Positions 6,834 to 13,762 of a stretch of 13,878 nt of DNA are shown one piece after another. The first letter of the stretch is position 1; every line of letters begins with the position of its first letter. The notes under the pieces were generated by a model. It searched no databases and was not told the DNA's origin. It saw only the letters and a list, made by a program, of their open reading frames with translations. The position numbers were made by a program, and so were the translations under genes. This DNA is from Spirochaetales bacterium (GTDB lineage Bacteria; Spirochaetota; Spirochaetia; ARS1246). The DNA is taken from positions 1 to 13,878 of the forward strand of contig NZCE01000011.1 of NCBI GenBank assembly GCA_002688185.1. Direction: 5' to 3'.

Positions 6834-8744
6834 TCAGCCAAACATTGCTCTTTTGCCCTCTTTGACCTCCAGCCAGACCGGGCTGGCCCAGGCTATGCCG
6901 TCGTTTGCCTGAATCACTCTCGCGTAGTAGTAGTCTCCGGAACGTGCGAGACTCTTATCCGTGTAGACCATCGTTTCGTAAACATCGGCCCCGTAATGAG
7001 TGTGGATGACCTTGCCGTTCTTGATGAGCTCTATGCTTTCGACAACATCTGTACCGACAGCTTTGCAAAACACCCGTCTTGGCATCGACGCGTCCCAAAG
7101 CGACCGTGTGCCGCCCATGGATTCCCCGTCCACCGAGAAATCCAGCATCATTCGGAGTCCATTGGTCGTGAAAGTTCGACGGTTCCTAAGCGCCTCGAAG
7201 ATGGCATCCCGGGTCAGTTCCTTTGCCAAAACTCCGGTCAAACCGCCCCTTAATTTCAGAGTATCCGGAAAAATGACGGCCGGCGATGTTCGGACCAGAT
7301 GGTCGTCGCTTCCCCCGACAAAACCTAGCCTGCACCCGCGAGCCAGCCAATCCTGAACAGATCGCCCGAACCCCCCTAGCTTTACCCAATGGCTCAAGTC
7401 GTCGGTTTCGAAGGAGCCGCGGCCTTGGTAAATCTCGATCAGCGGCTCCATCTCGTTGTCAGGCTCATAATCCCACAGAGGAGCATGCCAAGCTTTGATT
7501 CGCCGCTCCGGGTGAATTTCCCCTGCGGACCGATCCGAATCCGCATTGGGGTGGTGAGGAATTGTAACGGCCCCGGTGCCTTCGAGAAACCGCCAGAGGT
7601 CGGGTGGAGTGTCGCGTCCACGCTGCGTGTCTACGTACCACCAGAGACGTTCCTGCGGATCCGCCGCACCAAACCTGTACAACGGTGCGTCGTCACCCGG
7701 AAAGAACACGTTTCTGTGTCCGTAATAGGGAGAGGGCCACTCGTACCCTAGGATAGTTACAAATTCACCGGGAAGATTGTTGTGTTTGACGTGCTTCTTC
7801 TTGAGCTCCCACCACTGAAGCCCGCGCCCTTCACCATAGAAACTTGTTACAAAATCGCCGCTGCCGATGAAATCCAGGCCCTGCACGTTGCGGGCGTATT
7901 GAATCAGATCGTTGGTCGTGCCGAATTCAGGTTCCCTGAAGTGAAACCCGGATTGAGCGTGCATGTCGCCGAAATAGATGTTGAAGTCGCTCAGAAAATC
8001 GCGTTGCGAATAGTTGCTCGCACCTTCCAAACCATTTGCACGGTCTCTGGCGATGATTCTGAATCTACCTTCAGCGGCGGCAGGGAGAAGTATCCTGCCG
8101 TTCCCACTTCTGACATGGACAATCGAAGGGACACTCGGACACGGCGGCTGCGTTTCGACCTGGACTGAACGGCTGTTGAAATGCCCGCAGACGTTGTCGA
8201 ACTCATCTTTAGCAGTGATGAGGGCCTGATTGCGCTTGGAGTTGATGGCCGCTGGGATCGCAATGTCGAAGTGGGAGGCCTCGGACGCCAGGACCTTGAC
8301 CGTTGGGCACTCGGGTAGCCCAATCCACACTCCGCTGCCGTCGGAGTCGACCTCGGCCTTGAACCGCACTTCTCGGGCCGCAGTTATCTGGGCGCGAGCC
8401 CCTTCGGCTCCGGCCAAAGTATCACCTATGATTACGGTTGCTGTTTCGTGCTCTCTCAGGGGGCTTCCTGCCACAGATAAAAGTATGTGGGGAACGGCCG
8501 TGTCGCCGGGGTTGGCAATTGAGGCCGTCAGCCTGGATTGGGAGCGGGTATCGACGCTTATCTGCCCGAAGTTCCAGGTGTAGTAACGCAATCGATAGGC
8601 GTGGTTTTGGGGCGACCAGATTCGCAACGACCCGCCGATTGCGATCCCCGCCGGCCCCGCCTCGTAGTGGAACTCCCATGTACCTGTCTCTCCTGCTGAA
8701 ACGCTCTTTCCGAGGGTAGCCGACAGTTGGCCCAATTTGTGCAT
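6834..8744 (-). CDS. DUF3604 protein (PHP-like metallohydrolase, CehA/McbA-related), 636 aa
   Basis: Residues 1-240 are a beta-rich N-terminal region (SAGETGTWEFHYEAGPAG, GGSLRIWSP). The DUF3604 domain (PF12228) follows: IYFGDMHAQSGF at 257-267 (D260, H262), LDFIGSGDF at 290-298, LGYEWPSP..GHRNVFFPGDD at 332-352 (E335, H343), TIPHHPN at 395-400, PLIEIYQGRGSFE at 434-446, GFVGGSDDH at 474-482 (D480, D481, H482), and LRNRRTFTTNGLRM at 519-532. The Asp/His sites suggest a bound metal centre. The H-x-Q form in place of the PHP H-x-H is usual in this family. The biochemical function is not established; the family often sits beside sulfatases. No signal peptide. GGGGAG lies 9 bases before the ATG. 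Upstream gap to the Ser-type sulfatase 184 bases. Role in sulfated-glycan breakdown inferred from context only. Confidence 0.85.
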   Translation of the reverse strand: MHKLGQLSATLGKSVSAGETGTWEFHYEAGPAGIAIGGSLRIWSPQNHAYRLRYYTWNFGQISVDTRSQSRLTASIANPGDTAVPHILLSVAGSPLREHETATVIIGDTLAGAEGARAQITAAREVRFKAEVDSDGSGVWIGLPECPTVKVLASEASHFDIAIPAAINSKRNQALITAKDEFDNVCGHFNSRSVQVETQPPCPSVPSIVHVRSGNGRILLPAAAEGRFRIIARDRANGLEGASNYSQRDFLSDFNIYFGDMHAQSGFHFREPEFGTTNDLIQYARNVQGLDFIGSGDFVTSFYGEGRGLQWWELKKKHVKHNNLPGEFVTILGYEWPSPYYGHRNVFFPGDDAPLYRFGAADPQERLWWYVDTQRGRDTPPDLWRFLEGTGAVTIPHHPNADSDRSAGEIHPERRIKAWHAPLWDYEPDNEMEPLIEIYQGRGSFETDDLSHWVKLGGFGRSVQDWLARGCRLGFVGGSDDHLVRTSPAVIFPDTLKLRGGLTGVLAKELTRDAIFEALRNRRTFTTNGLRMMLDFSVDGESMGGTRSLWDASMPRRVFCKAVGTDVVESIELIKNGKVIHTHYGADVYETMVYTDKSLARSGDYYYARVIQANDGIAWASPVWLEVKEGKRAMFG

Positions 8745-8928
8745 TTGCTTTCTCTCCCCGGGGACGCTGTGACCGACGGCTCAAACACAGCACCCGTCAC
8801 TCGTAAAGCCTATGCCGTTCTCCAGTGGCATTCCTCCCGATACCCGCCCGTGGGCGCTCGGTGGCCTTCGTAACCGACTCGTTGCGCCAAACCTTTGAAC
8901 ATCGGACGAGCGCTAGTTCGCGGATTTT

Positions 8929-10395
8929 TTAGGTGCTGCGGTCCGCACCCCTTTGCTTGGCCAGGAGATCGCAGAGCTCCTCCACGATACGGGGTTTCTC
9001 GTCCCACAGATCTCTGGTTTCGTACGGGTCATCGGCCATGTCGTACAATTGGCCGTCCGAACCGGGCTCCGGTCCTGCTGCTCTACCGTTCCCTTTCGTC
9101 TGGAAGATCATCTTCCAGCGGTCGCGACGTAGGGAGTACACACCGTGGTTGGACTGGTGGATAATGGAATCGCGCAGGGGCCTCCCGCGCTTCTCCCCCA
9201 GGAAGGAGGGGAGGATGTTGACGCTGTCCTCTCCGGCATCTTCCGGCAGCTCGGTCCCAACCAGAGCTGCAACCGTCGCCATAAAGTCCGTCAGGCAAAC
9301 GAGCTCATTGGTTTTTGTCCCGGCCTTAATTCTCCGGGGCCAGCGGGCAATGAGCGGCTCCCGATGACCGCCTTCATAGATCATGGCTTTGTAGCCTCTG
9401 TAGTTTCCCGCTGACAGGTGACCGTTCGTTACGCCCACCTTTTTTTCTGGGGGATCCGGGTCCTGGCTCCCGATAAGCGGGCCGTTGTCGCTAGTGACTA
9501 TGAGGAGCGTATCCTCACGCAAGTCGAAGCGGTCAAGCGTCTGCGCGATCTCGCCAACACTCCAGTCCACCAGACAAACCAGGTCCCCGCGTGCTCCGGC
9601 GTCGCTCTCGCCCCGCACCATCTCCGGGGAGAGGTGAGGTGAATGCGGTGATGAGAGGGCAAGGTACAGAAAAAAGGGGTTCTCGGGATCGGTCGTGTGT
9701 CGATCCTGAATGTACCGGACCGCCCTGCGCGTAAACTCGATGTCGACGGTCTCGTTTACCCAGCCGGGAGCCGTCATGCCTGAACGCCAGCTCCCAGCGG
9801 GATTGCGGTAGACCGCTCCCTCCATGTCCAGACAGCGGTCTCCATCGATAAAGCAGAACGGCTCCTGATCGGTGGAACACCCGGAGGTGTAGAAAGCTGT
9901 GTCGAACCCCAACTCCAAAGGCCCCCCTGTGACAGGCTTGGAGAAATCGATGCTCTCGCTGACCGCGCGATCGGGCAACGGTCCGTTATACCAAGGCCAG
10001 GGCGAGTCTAAGTTGACCTTCGCGCCCGGCTTGACCTGATAATTGAGTCCGACATGCCACTTGCCGAAACACGCGGTGGCGTACCCGTGTCGTTTTAGCA
10101 GAGACGCGAGGGTGAGCCGGTCCGGCTCGATCAACGGCCTCTCGTAATTGAAAAACGTGAGTTGCTGCAGCGGCGTACGCCAGCAGTAGCGTCCCGTTAA
10201 CAACCCATAGCGCGACGGCGTGGAGCACGCCGTCGCCGAGTGAGCGTCGGTGAAGCTAACCCCCTCTCGCGCGAGGCTGTCCATGTTGGGTGTTTGTATC
10301 CTCGATTCCCGGTTGTAGCAGCTGAGATCACCATAGCCCATGTCGTCGGCCAGTATAACAATGATGTTGGGCTGTTTCGGTCCGCAGCATATCAC
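8929..10395 (-). CDS. Sulfatase, Ser-type (488 aa)
   Basis: S1-family sulfatase. Visible: QPNIIVILADDMGYGDLS with D17/D18; ATACSTPSRYGLLTGRY with the motif in register S58-T-P-S-R62, so Ser58 rather than Cys is the expected formylglycine precursor (C57 is one place too early); GKWHVG with K112/H114; SPHSPH with H251; SDNGPL with D303/N304; NYRGYKAMIYEGGHREP with K336 and H344. Ser-type sulfatases are matured by radical-SAM anSME enzymes, not by oxygen-dependent FGE. No signal peptide. The start is GTG at 10395: no ATG exists in frame and a stop lies at 10420-10422. There is no Shine-Dalgarno, but a promoter-like -10 ends 6 bases before the GTG, so the mRNA may be leaderless. This is the first gene of the minus-strand block. 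Substrate unknown. Confidence 0.9.
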   Translation of the reverse strand: MICCGPKQPNIIVILADDMGYGDLSCYNRESRIQTPNMDSLAREGVSFTDAHSATACSTPSRYGLLTGRYCWRTPLQQLTFFNYERPLIEPDRLTLASLLKRHGYATACFGKWHVGLNYQVKPGAKVNLDSPWPWYNGPLPDRAVSESIDFSKPVTGGPLELGFDTAFYTSGCSTDQEPFCFIDGDRCLDMEGAVYRNPAGSWRSGMTAPGWVNETVDIEFTRRAVRYIQDRHTTDPENPFFLYLALSSPHSPHLSPEMVRGESDAGARGDLVCLVDWSVGEIAQTLDRFDLREDTLLIVTSDNGPLIGSQDPDPPEKKVGVTNGHLSAGNYRGYKAMIYEGGHREPLIARWPRRIKAGTKTNELVCLTDFMATVAALVGTELPEDAGEDSVNILPSFLGEKRGRPLRDSIIHQSNHGVYSLRRDRWKMIFQTKGNGRAAGPEPGSDGQLYDMADDPYETRDLWDEKPRIVEELCDLLAKQRGADRST

Positions 10396-10429
10396 ATTAC
10401 CATTATGCTTACTTATCAGCTAAAAGCAA
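10395..10429 (-). promoter_or_regulatory. Candidate sigma70-like promoter of the sulfatase block, possibly leaderless
   Basis: On the minus strand TTGCTT (10429-10424) and CATAAT (10407-10402) are 16 bases apart. The -10 box is 5/6 to consensus, the -35 box 3/6. Transcription would start at about the G of the GTG start codon. The site lies inside the adenylate cyclase fragment, so it would have arisen or been captured at the junction. Confidence 0.3.
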
Positions 10430-10605
10430 TCTGTCGGTTGAACGAACATTTCTTTTCGATCTACCGATTCCTTGGCGACGGCGTGCTTGCCGTATTCGAC
10501 GCGCCAATTACACACGAGAACGATCCTGAACAGTCCGTACTCGCCGCCCAGAAAATTCGTAACAGAGCTACAGAATTAGGCCTACGGGTTACCTCGGGCA
10601 TCATG
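10402..10605 (+). pseudogene. Fragment of a class III adenylate/guanylate cyclase domain
   Basis: About 66 codons from ATG 10405 read MLTYQLKAICRLNEHFFSIY, then RFLGDGVLAVFDAP and HENDPEQSVLAAQKIRNRA, ending GLRVTSGI. This matches the core of the class III nucleotide cyclase domain (KFxGDGxxAxF with a metal-binding Asp; DPExAVxAAxxIR; GLxVRxGI). The part with the first metal-binding Asp and everything after the GI motif are missing. The frame stays open on both sides (10240-10731), but the flanks are antisense to the sulfatase and to another broken gene. It is an inactive relic. It may once have belonged with the ATPase relic at 12458-13523, since cyclase-AAA-TPR fusions are common. Confidence 0.6.
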
Positions 10606-10799
10606 ACCTTGCTCACCCCGGCATTGTATAGCCGAGCCGGCAGCATCTCAAAAGCAATGTGGTTTCTCACATGCGGGACTCGTTCTAGTAGTGCCATACC
10701 TAAAAAAACTAAAAGCTCTTCTGGATTTTGAGGACTGACGTATAAAAGAAAATCAGGCGAACCCTTGACAGGTACCAAAAGCGGTTGTTGCGTATCGAT
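10606..10799 (-). pseudogene. 5' end of a probable transposase gene, start codon ATC
   Basis: The minus-strand frame reads IDTQQPLLVPVKGSPDFLLY, then VSPQNPEELLVFLGMALLE, RVPHVRNHIAFEMLPARLYN and AGVSK, and runs into DNA antisense to the cyclase fragment near 10605. GGAGG (10812-10808) stands 8 bases before the first codon, an ideal distance, but that codon is ATC. A lost ATG is the simplest reading; TTG at 10778 is an in-frame alternative. Residues 23-65 look like the N-terminal helical region of an IS transposase, judged by eye only. Only about 65 residues remain. If it is not a transposase, it is an unidentified truncated gene. Confidence 0.35.
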
Positions 10800-10807
10800 A
10801 GTCTTTG

Positions 10808-10860
10808 CCTCCAGCTAGGAGAAGTTGTGGTGTCTCTATCTTAGCTGGTGGTTTTTTTTT
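10808..10860 (-). promoter_or_regulatory. Inverted repeat covering a ribosome-binding site; T9 run on the plus side
   Basis: CCTCCAGCTA (10808-10817) and TAGCTGGTGG (10842-10851) are complementary over 10 bp with one mismatch, loop 24 bases. On the minus strand the 3' arm contains the GGAGG of the truncated gene at 10799, so folding would hide the ribosome site. IS elements use such stems to block translation from read-through transcripts. On the plus strand the stem is followed by T9 (10852-10860) and could be a terminator, although the loop is long. Confidence 0.4.
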
Positions 10861-11009
10861 GCTCAATTATCGCAGAGAACGCGTTTTTTCAGAGCATTCA
10901 AGTTGGGAGCAAAATGTAGATTTGCTGAGGTCTGAGTACACTGCGCGCAGAAGGATTGCCCACCAATAAGACGCGCGAATCCGCCACTCGCCAAATGTGA
11001 GGCTCAGAG

Positions 11010-11825
11010 ATGGATCAACTAGTCGACATAGGCACCCACAGCCTGCACATCCGCTGCGTGGGCCGTGGCGCGCCTACGATCGTGATCGACACTGGGCATG
11101 GGGACGTCGCGGCCTAGTGGCACCTCATCCAGGACCAACTGGCCGCTGACGCCCGCGTGTGTACCTATGACCGGGCTGGCTATGGCCGCAGCGAGCCGGG
11201 GCCGGCGCCCCGTCACAGCCGACAGGCCGCAACAGAGCTCAAGCTGCTCTTGGAAAAAGCCCGCGTCAAGGGCCCATACCTTCTGGTGGGGCACTCGCTA
11301 GGCGGGATGAACGCGCAGGTTTTCGCCGGGAACTACCCGGACCTCGTTGCAGGGCTGGTGCTGGTCGATCCGCCGCCGATCGATTTTGTCCGAGCGCCGC
11401 GGGGTGGTGCGGAGCCGGCGTTTCCCGGTCTGCACCAAATGCTCTCGGGGCAGGCGGCTGAGTTGGCCGCAGCGGCCGAGCAGACGGCAAATGCCACAGA
11501 TCCGCAAGCCAAAGCCCAGTCCCGCTACCTGGCCGCGGTTGCGTCCGAGTTGCAGATGTTTGTGTCCGAGAGCGCGGAACAGGCGATTGCCGTCGAGTCG
11601 TTCGGCGACACGCCACTGGTCGTGCTGGCTGCCGGAAGGCCCAATCCCGATTTCGGCGAGCAGGCCGACGCCTTTCAGCGGTTCTGGATCGAACAGAGCC
11701 GCGGCGTGGCCCAAAAGTCAGTGGGCGGCAGGTTTGTGCTGGTTCCGGAGAGCGGCCATCACCTCCACCAGGACGCACCCGATCGGGTCGTCGAGGCGGT
11801 GCGACAGGCATTGAGCCGCGCTTAA
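11010..11825 (+). pseudogene. Alpha/beta hydrolase with in-frame amber codon
   Basis: ATG 11010 has GAGG 7 bases upstream and opens a 271-codon frame, broken only by TAG at codon 36 (11115-11117). Before the stop it reads IRCVGRGAPTIVIDTGHGD, typical for the first strand and oxyanion region. After it come WHLIQDQLAADARVCTYDRAG, GYGRSEPGP, VGHSLGG with nucleophile S96, LVLVDPPP, and ESGHHLHQDAPDRV with catalytic H250 (or H251). The family matches on both sides of the stop, so this is one nonsense-mutated gene of the lysophospholipase/esterase-like alpha/beta fold. Re-initiation at GTG 11157 would give 222 residues without the first strands, probably inactive. The DNA is clearly more GC-rich than its flanks, which hints at separate acquisition. 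TAG is a normal stop elsewhere in the window. Substrate not predictable. Confidence 0.7.
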
Positions 11826-11958
11826 GGAACTGATGTGAGAACAAGAACCCTAGATCCGTCTGGCTGCTCGTCGCTGCCCTCTTCATTCGTAACTACGACT
11901 AGGTCGCCGAGGATACCGGCCATTTGCCGTATTCGCTAGCGTCGGCATCGGCGTCAGT

Positions 11959-12183
11959 CTAATTGCACTGTCCGGTGGTGTTCAAGGACGCAACGATAGA
12001 TGTAGCGGTCTCATAGGCATCGGCTTTTTCAATGTCCGGCATCTGCCATAGATTCGCGGTAGCAGAAAGGCAATACCGTACGCCGGAAGTTACCAGTCGC
12101 GCGGCGAGACGGATTCCTGCTGCCATTCCGGTGGCGTTTGAATAAATGTCTTTGTGCAGTGATTTTAGCTCAATAGTGCTCAT
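11959..12183 (-). CDS. Small hypothetical protein (74 aa)
   Basis: Not recognised. The start is ATG 12183, with GGAGG (12193-12189) exactly 5 bases upstream; an ATG at 12195 contains this ribosome site and is unlikely to be used. Product 74 residues: MSTIELKSLHKDIYSNATG, then an amphipathic helical stretch (GMAAGIRLAARLVTSGVRYC, not hydrophobic enough for a clear membrane segment), then LWQMPDIEKADAYETATSIV and a short polar tail. No known motif seen. It is divergent from the ATPase gene, with about 270 bases between the starts. The strong ribosome site is the main support. Confidence 0.45.
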   Translation of the reverse strand: MSTIELKSLHKDIYSNATGMAAGIRLAARLVTSGVRYCLSATANLWQMPDIEKADAYETATSIVASLNTTGQCN

Positions 12184-12188
12184 TTGAT

Positions 12189-12193
12189 CCTCC
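12189..12193 (-). promoter_or_regulatory. Shine-Dalgarno of the 74-aa gene
   Basis: GGAGG on the minus strand, 5 bases before ATG 12183. It decides between the two in-frame ATG codons. Confidence 0.6.
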
Positions 12194-12457
12194 ATGTTTT
12201 ATCATTTCTAACCAAATTATGGTTCGTTTACGGCAATCCGGTTACTGGGAGGATTCCCTGTTTTCGATTTTCAACACACCGTCAGAATTGGGTATCCCAG
12301 AGCGCAATAACGCCAATACCTAGGGAATGATTTTGATTTTATTCCTCATCAATAGGTAATAGTTGTTTTCAGCGCCGAGACTTGCCTTGACTTCAAACGT
12401 TTATAGGAGCTTGAATAGGTATAGGTGCGAGCTAAGCGGGAAAGGAATGGGATTCGT

Positions 12458-13084
12458 ATGCCTGAAGACAAAAAAGGTGGCCATCTATCTCAGAAATCGC
12501 CATTTGTTGGTCGATCAATCGAGCTAAATCGCCTAAAACAGGCGGTTCATGAGGCGCGTGAAGGCCAAGGAAATTTAATCGTGATTTCAGGGGAGTCTGG
12601 AATTGGGAAATCTCGCCTTGCCCGGGAATTCTCATCTTACTCCGAGTCAACCGGTATTGAGGTTTTGTGGGGCCGTTCGTACTCCGGCCGGGGAGCCCCA
12701 CCTTTCTGGCCGTGGGTGCAGATTACGGGCGGGTACCTCCATTCCCACAGTCCAGAGGAAGTGTTGACCCATATAGGACCCCGGGCGTCGGTAATTGCAG
12801 AAATGGTTCCGCACATAAAAGAACATTTTCCGGATTTGCCGCAACCAATCCGTCTCGATGATCCCGAGCACGCACGATTCCGTTTTCTTGACTCGTATAC
12901 AACGTTTCTCAAAGATGCCGCTGCATCATCTCCATTAATGATAATACTGGACGATTTACACACCGCAGATGAACCCACGCTCCGTCTGATGGAGTTTATT
13001 GCATATGAATTAAAGCACTCCCACCTGCTTATCGTAGCTATGTTTTGCGACACGGAAGTTGCTAAAAAAAAGAAGCCGCATTAA
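12458..13084 (+). CDS. AAA/STAND-type ATPase, N-terminal part (frameshifted gene)
   Basis: N-terminal ATPase domain (AAA_16-like, PF13191) of the kind found in large LuxR-type or cyclase-linked signalling regulators. Numbering from ATG 12458: FVGRSIELNRLKQAV at 16-30; Walker A GESGIGKS at 45-52; LWGRSYSGRGAPPFWPW at 70-86, a signature of this group; Walker B LMIILDD at 160-166 then LHTADEPTLRLMEFI; MFCDTEV near the end. The frame stops at 13082-13084, just after an A8 run (13064-13071); the family sequence continues at once in another frame. GTG 12425 is an in-frame alternative start; neither has an ideal ribosome site (AAGGA lies 11 bases before the ATG). As it stands the product is 208 residues, lacks the rest of the NTPase and all sensor or output domains, and is probably non-functional unless slippage restores the frame. 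Confidence 0.65.
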   Translation: MPEDKKGGHLSQKSPFVGRSIELNRLKQAVHEAREGQGNLIVISGESGIGKSRLAREFSSYSESTGIEVLWGRSYSGRGAPPFWPWVQITGGYLHSHSPEEVLTHIGPRASVIAEMVPHIKEHFPDLPQPIRLDDPEHARFRFLDSYTTFLKDAAASSPLMIILDDLHTADEPTLRLMEFIAYELKHSHLLIVAMFCDTEVAKKKKPH

Positions 13085-13523
13085 GGAGACTCTCGGCTCG
13101 CTGACGCGAGAGCGTTTATTTGAACGGATTCATTTAACCGGTCTGGATGAGGACGAAGTGCGCCACTTTCTGCGAGTTGTTTCCAATGAGAAAAGCGCGC
13201 CAGATCTCGCATCAGAGATACTCAAGCGAACTTCGGGAAACCCTCTCTTTGTCTCTGAGATTGCGAAGCATTTGGGCGAGATCGATCGCCAAGGAAGCAC
13301 GGAGGCGCGGAGTATAGATGAGCGGATGTCGCGCATACCTGAAGGCGTACGCACTGTAATAAGTATGGGCTTGGCTGGTCTTTCTAAGGAATCACTGATT
13401 TTCATTCTGAATATTAATACACCCATACACTCGATCCTGATCTGCAATGAAATAATCAAATCAATTCCGAGATGGCGAAAGCGAATATGGCCGCAAATAA
13501 AAGCATACATAGCAAGGAATTAA
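13059..13523 (+). pseudogene. Continuation of the ATPase gene in another frame, then truncated
   Basis: After the A8 run this frame reads KETLGSLTRERLFERIHLTG, LDEDEVRHFL, LKRTSGNPLFVSEI and RIPEGVRTVISMGLAGLSKE. These are the expected features that follow the Walker B region in AAA_16-type regulators (LTGLxxxEV, TxGNPLFV, IPEGVRxVI). Removing one A from the run would join it in frame to the first part. After about 13391 the sequence (LIFILNINTPIHSIL and on) no longer resembles the family, base composition turns AT-rich, and a stop comes at 13523. The TPR and output part is lost. The first codons (TTG 13059) are not a real start. Confidence 0.6.
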
Positions 13524-13716
13524 AACTTGCCATGCGTGGGACCGTATGGTGGCGCCCAGATTTCAGACAAAGCCCGAATACCTATTAGAACAGATATAAA
13601 AGAATAGAGAAATTATTAAATCCCACTCGCGTTTGGTGGGTGAAAAGTTAAATCTATATGTTGCAGTTATTTAGCGATGTCTGCAAAGAGATATATTTCA
13701 ATATAGAAATGTTTTA

Positions 13717-13751
13717 ACAATATTGGCTTGATTTTATATTCAGAATATTGT
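13717..13751 (+). repeat. Perfect 8-bp inverted repeat before the transposase start
   Basis: ACAATATT (13717-13724) and AATATTGT (13744-13751) are exact reverse complements, 19 bases apart, ending 11 bases before the ATG at 13763. The region is very AT-rich, so chance is possible. It could be an operator or part of the element's end. A CCCAC/GTGGG stem lies at 13622-13640. Apart from these, nothing was seen in 13524-13762. Confidence 0.3.
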
Positions 13752-13762
13752 AGTGTATATGC

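Noticed and set aside
8745..8928. The 184-base gap between the Ser-type sulfatase and DUF3604 genes as a hidden gene or regulator.
   Set aside because: No supported frame, no clear hairpin with a T run and no recognisable riboswitch. It may hold a secondary promoter, but nothing shows it.
4336..11117. TAG codons inside coding-like frames (4336, 11115) as a sign of amber recoding.
   Set aside because: TAG ends the intact hydrolase gene (4583) and the 590-aa sulfatase gene (2533), so it is an ordinary stop here. Independent gene decay explains the internal ones.
11834..11962. Plus-strand stretch that reads like a short membrane segment (RSVWLLVAALFIRNYD), then a TAG, then VAEDTGHLPYSLASASASV.
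   Set aside because: No start codon or ribosome site in frame, only about 40 codons, interrupted by a stop, and no recognisable family. It may be a decayed membrane gene but cannot be supported.
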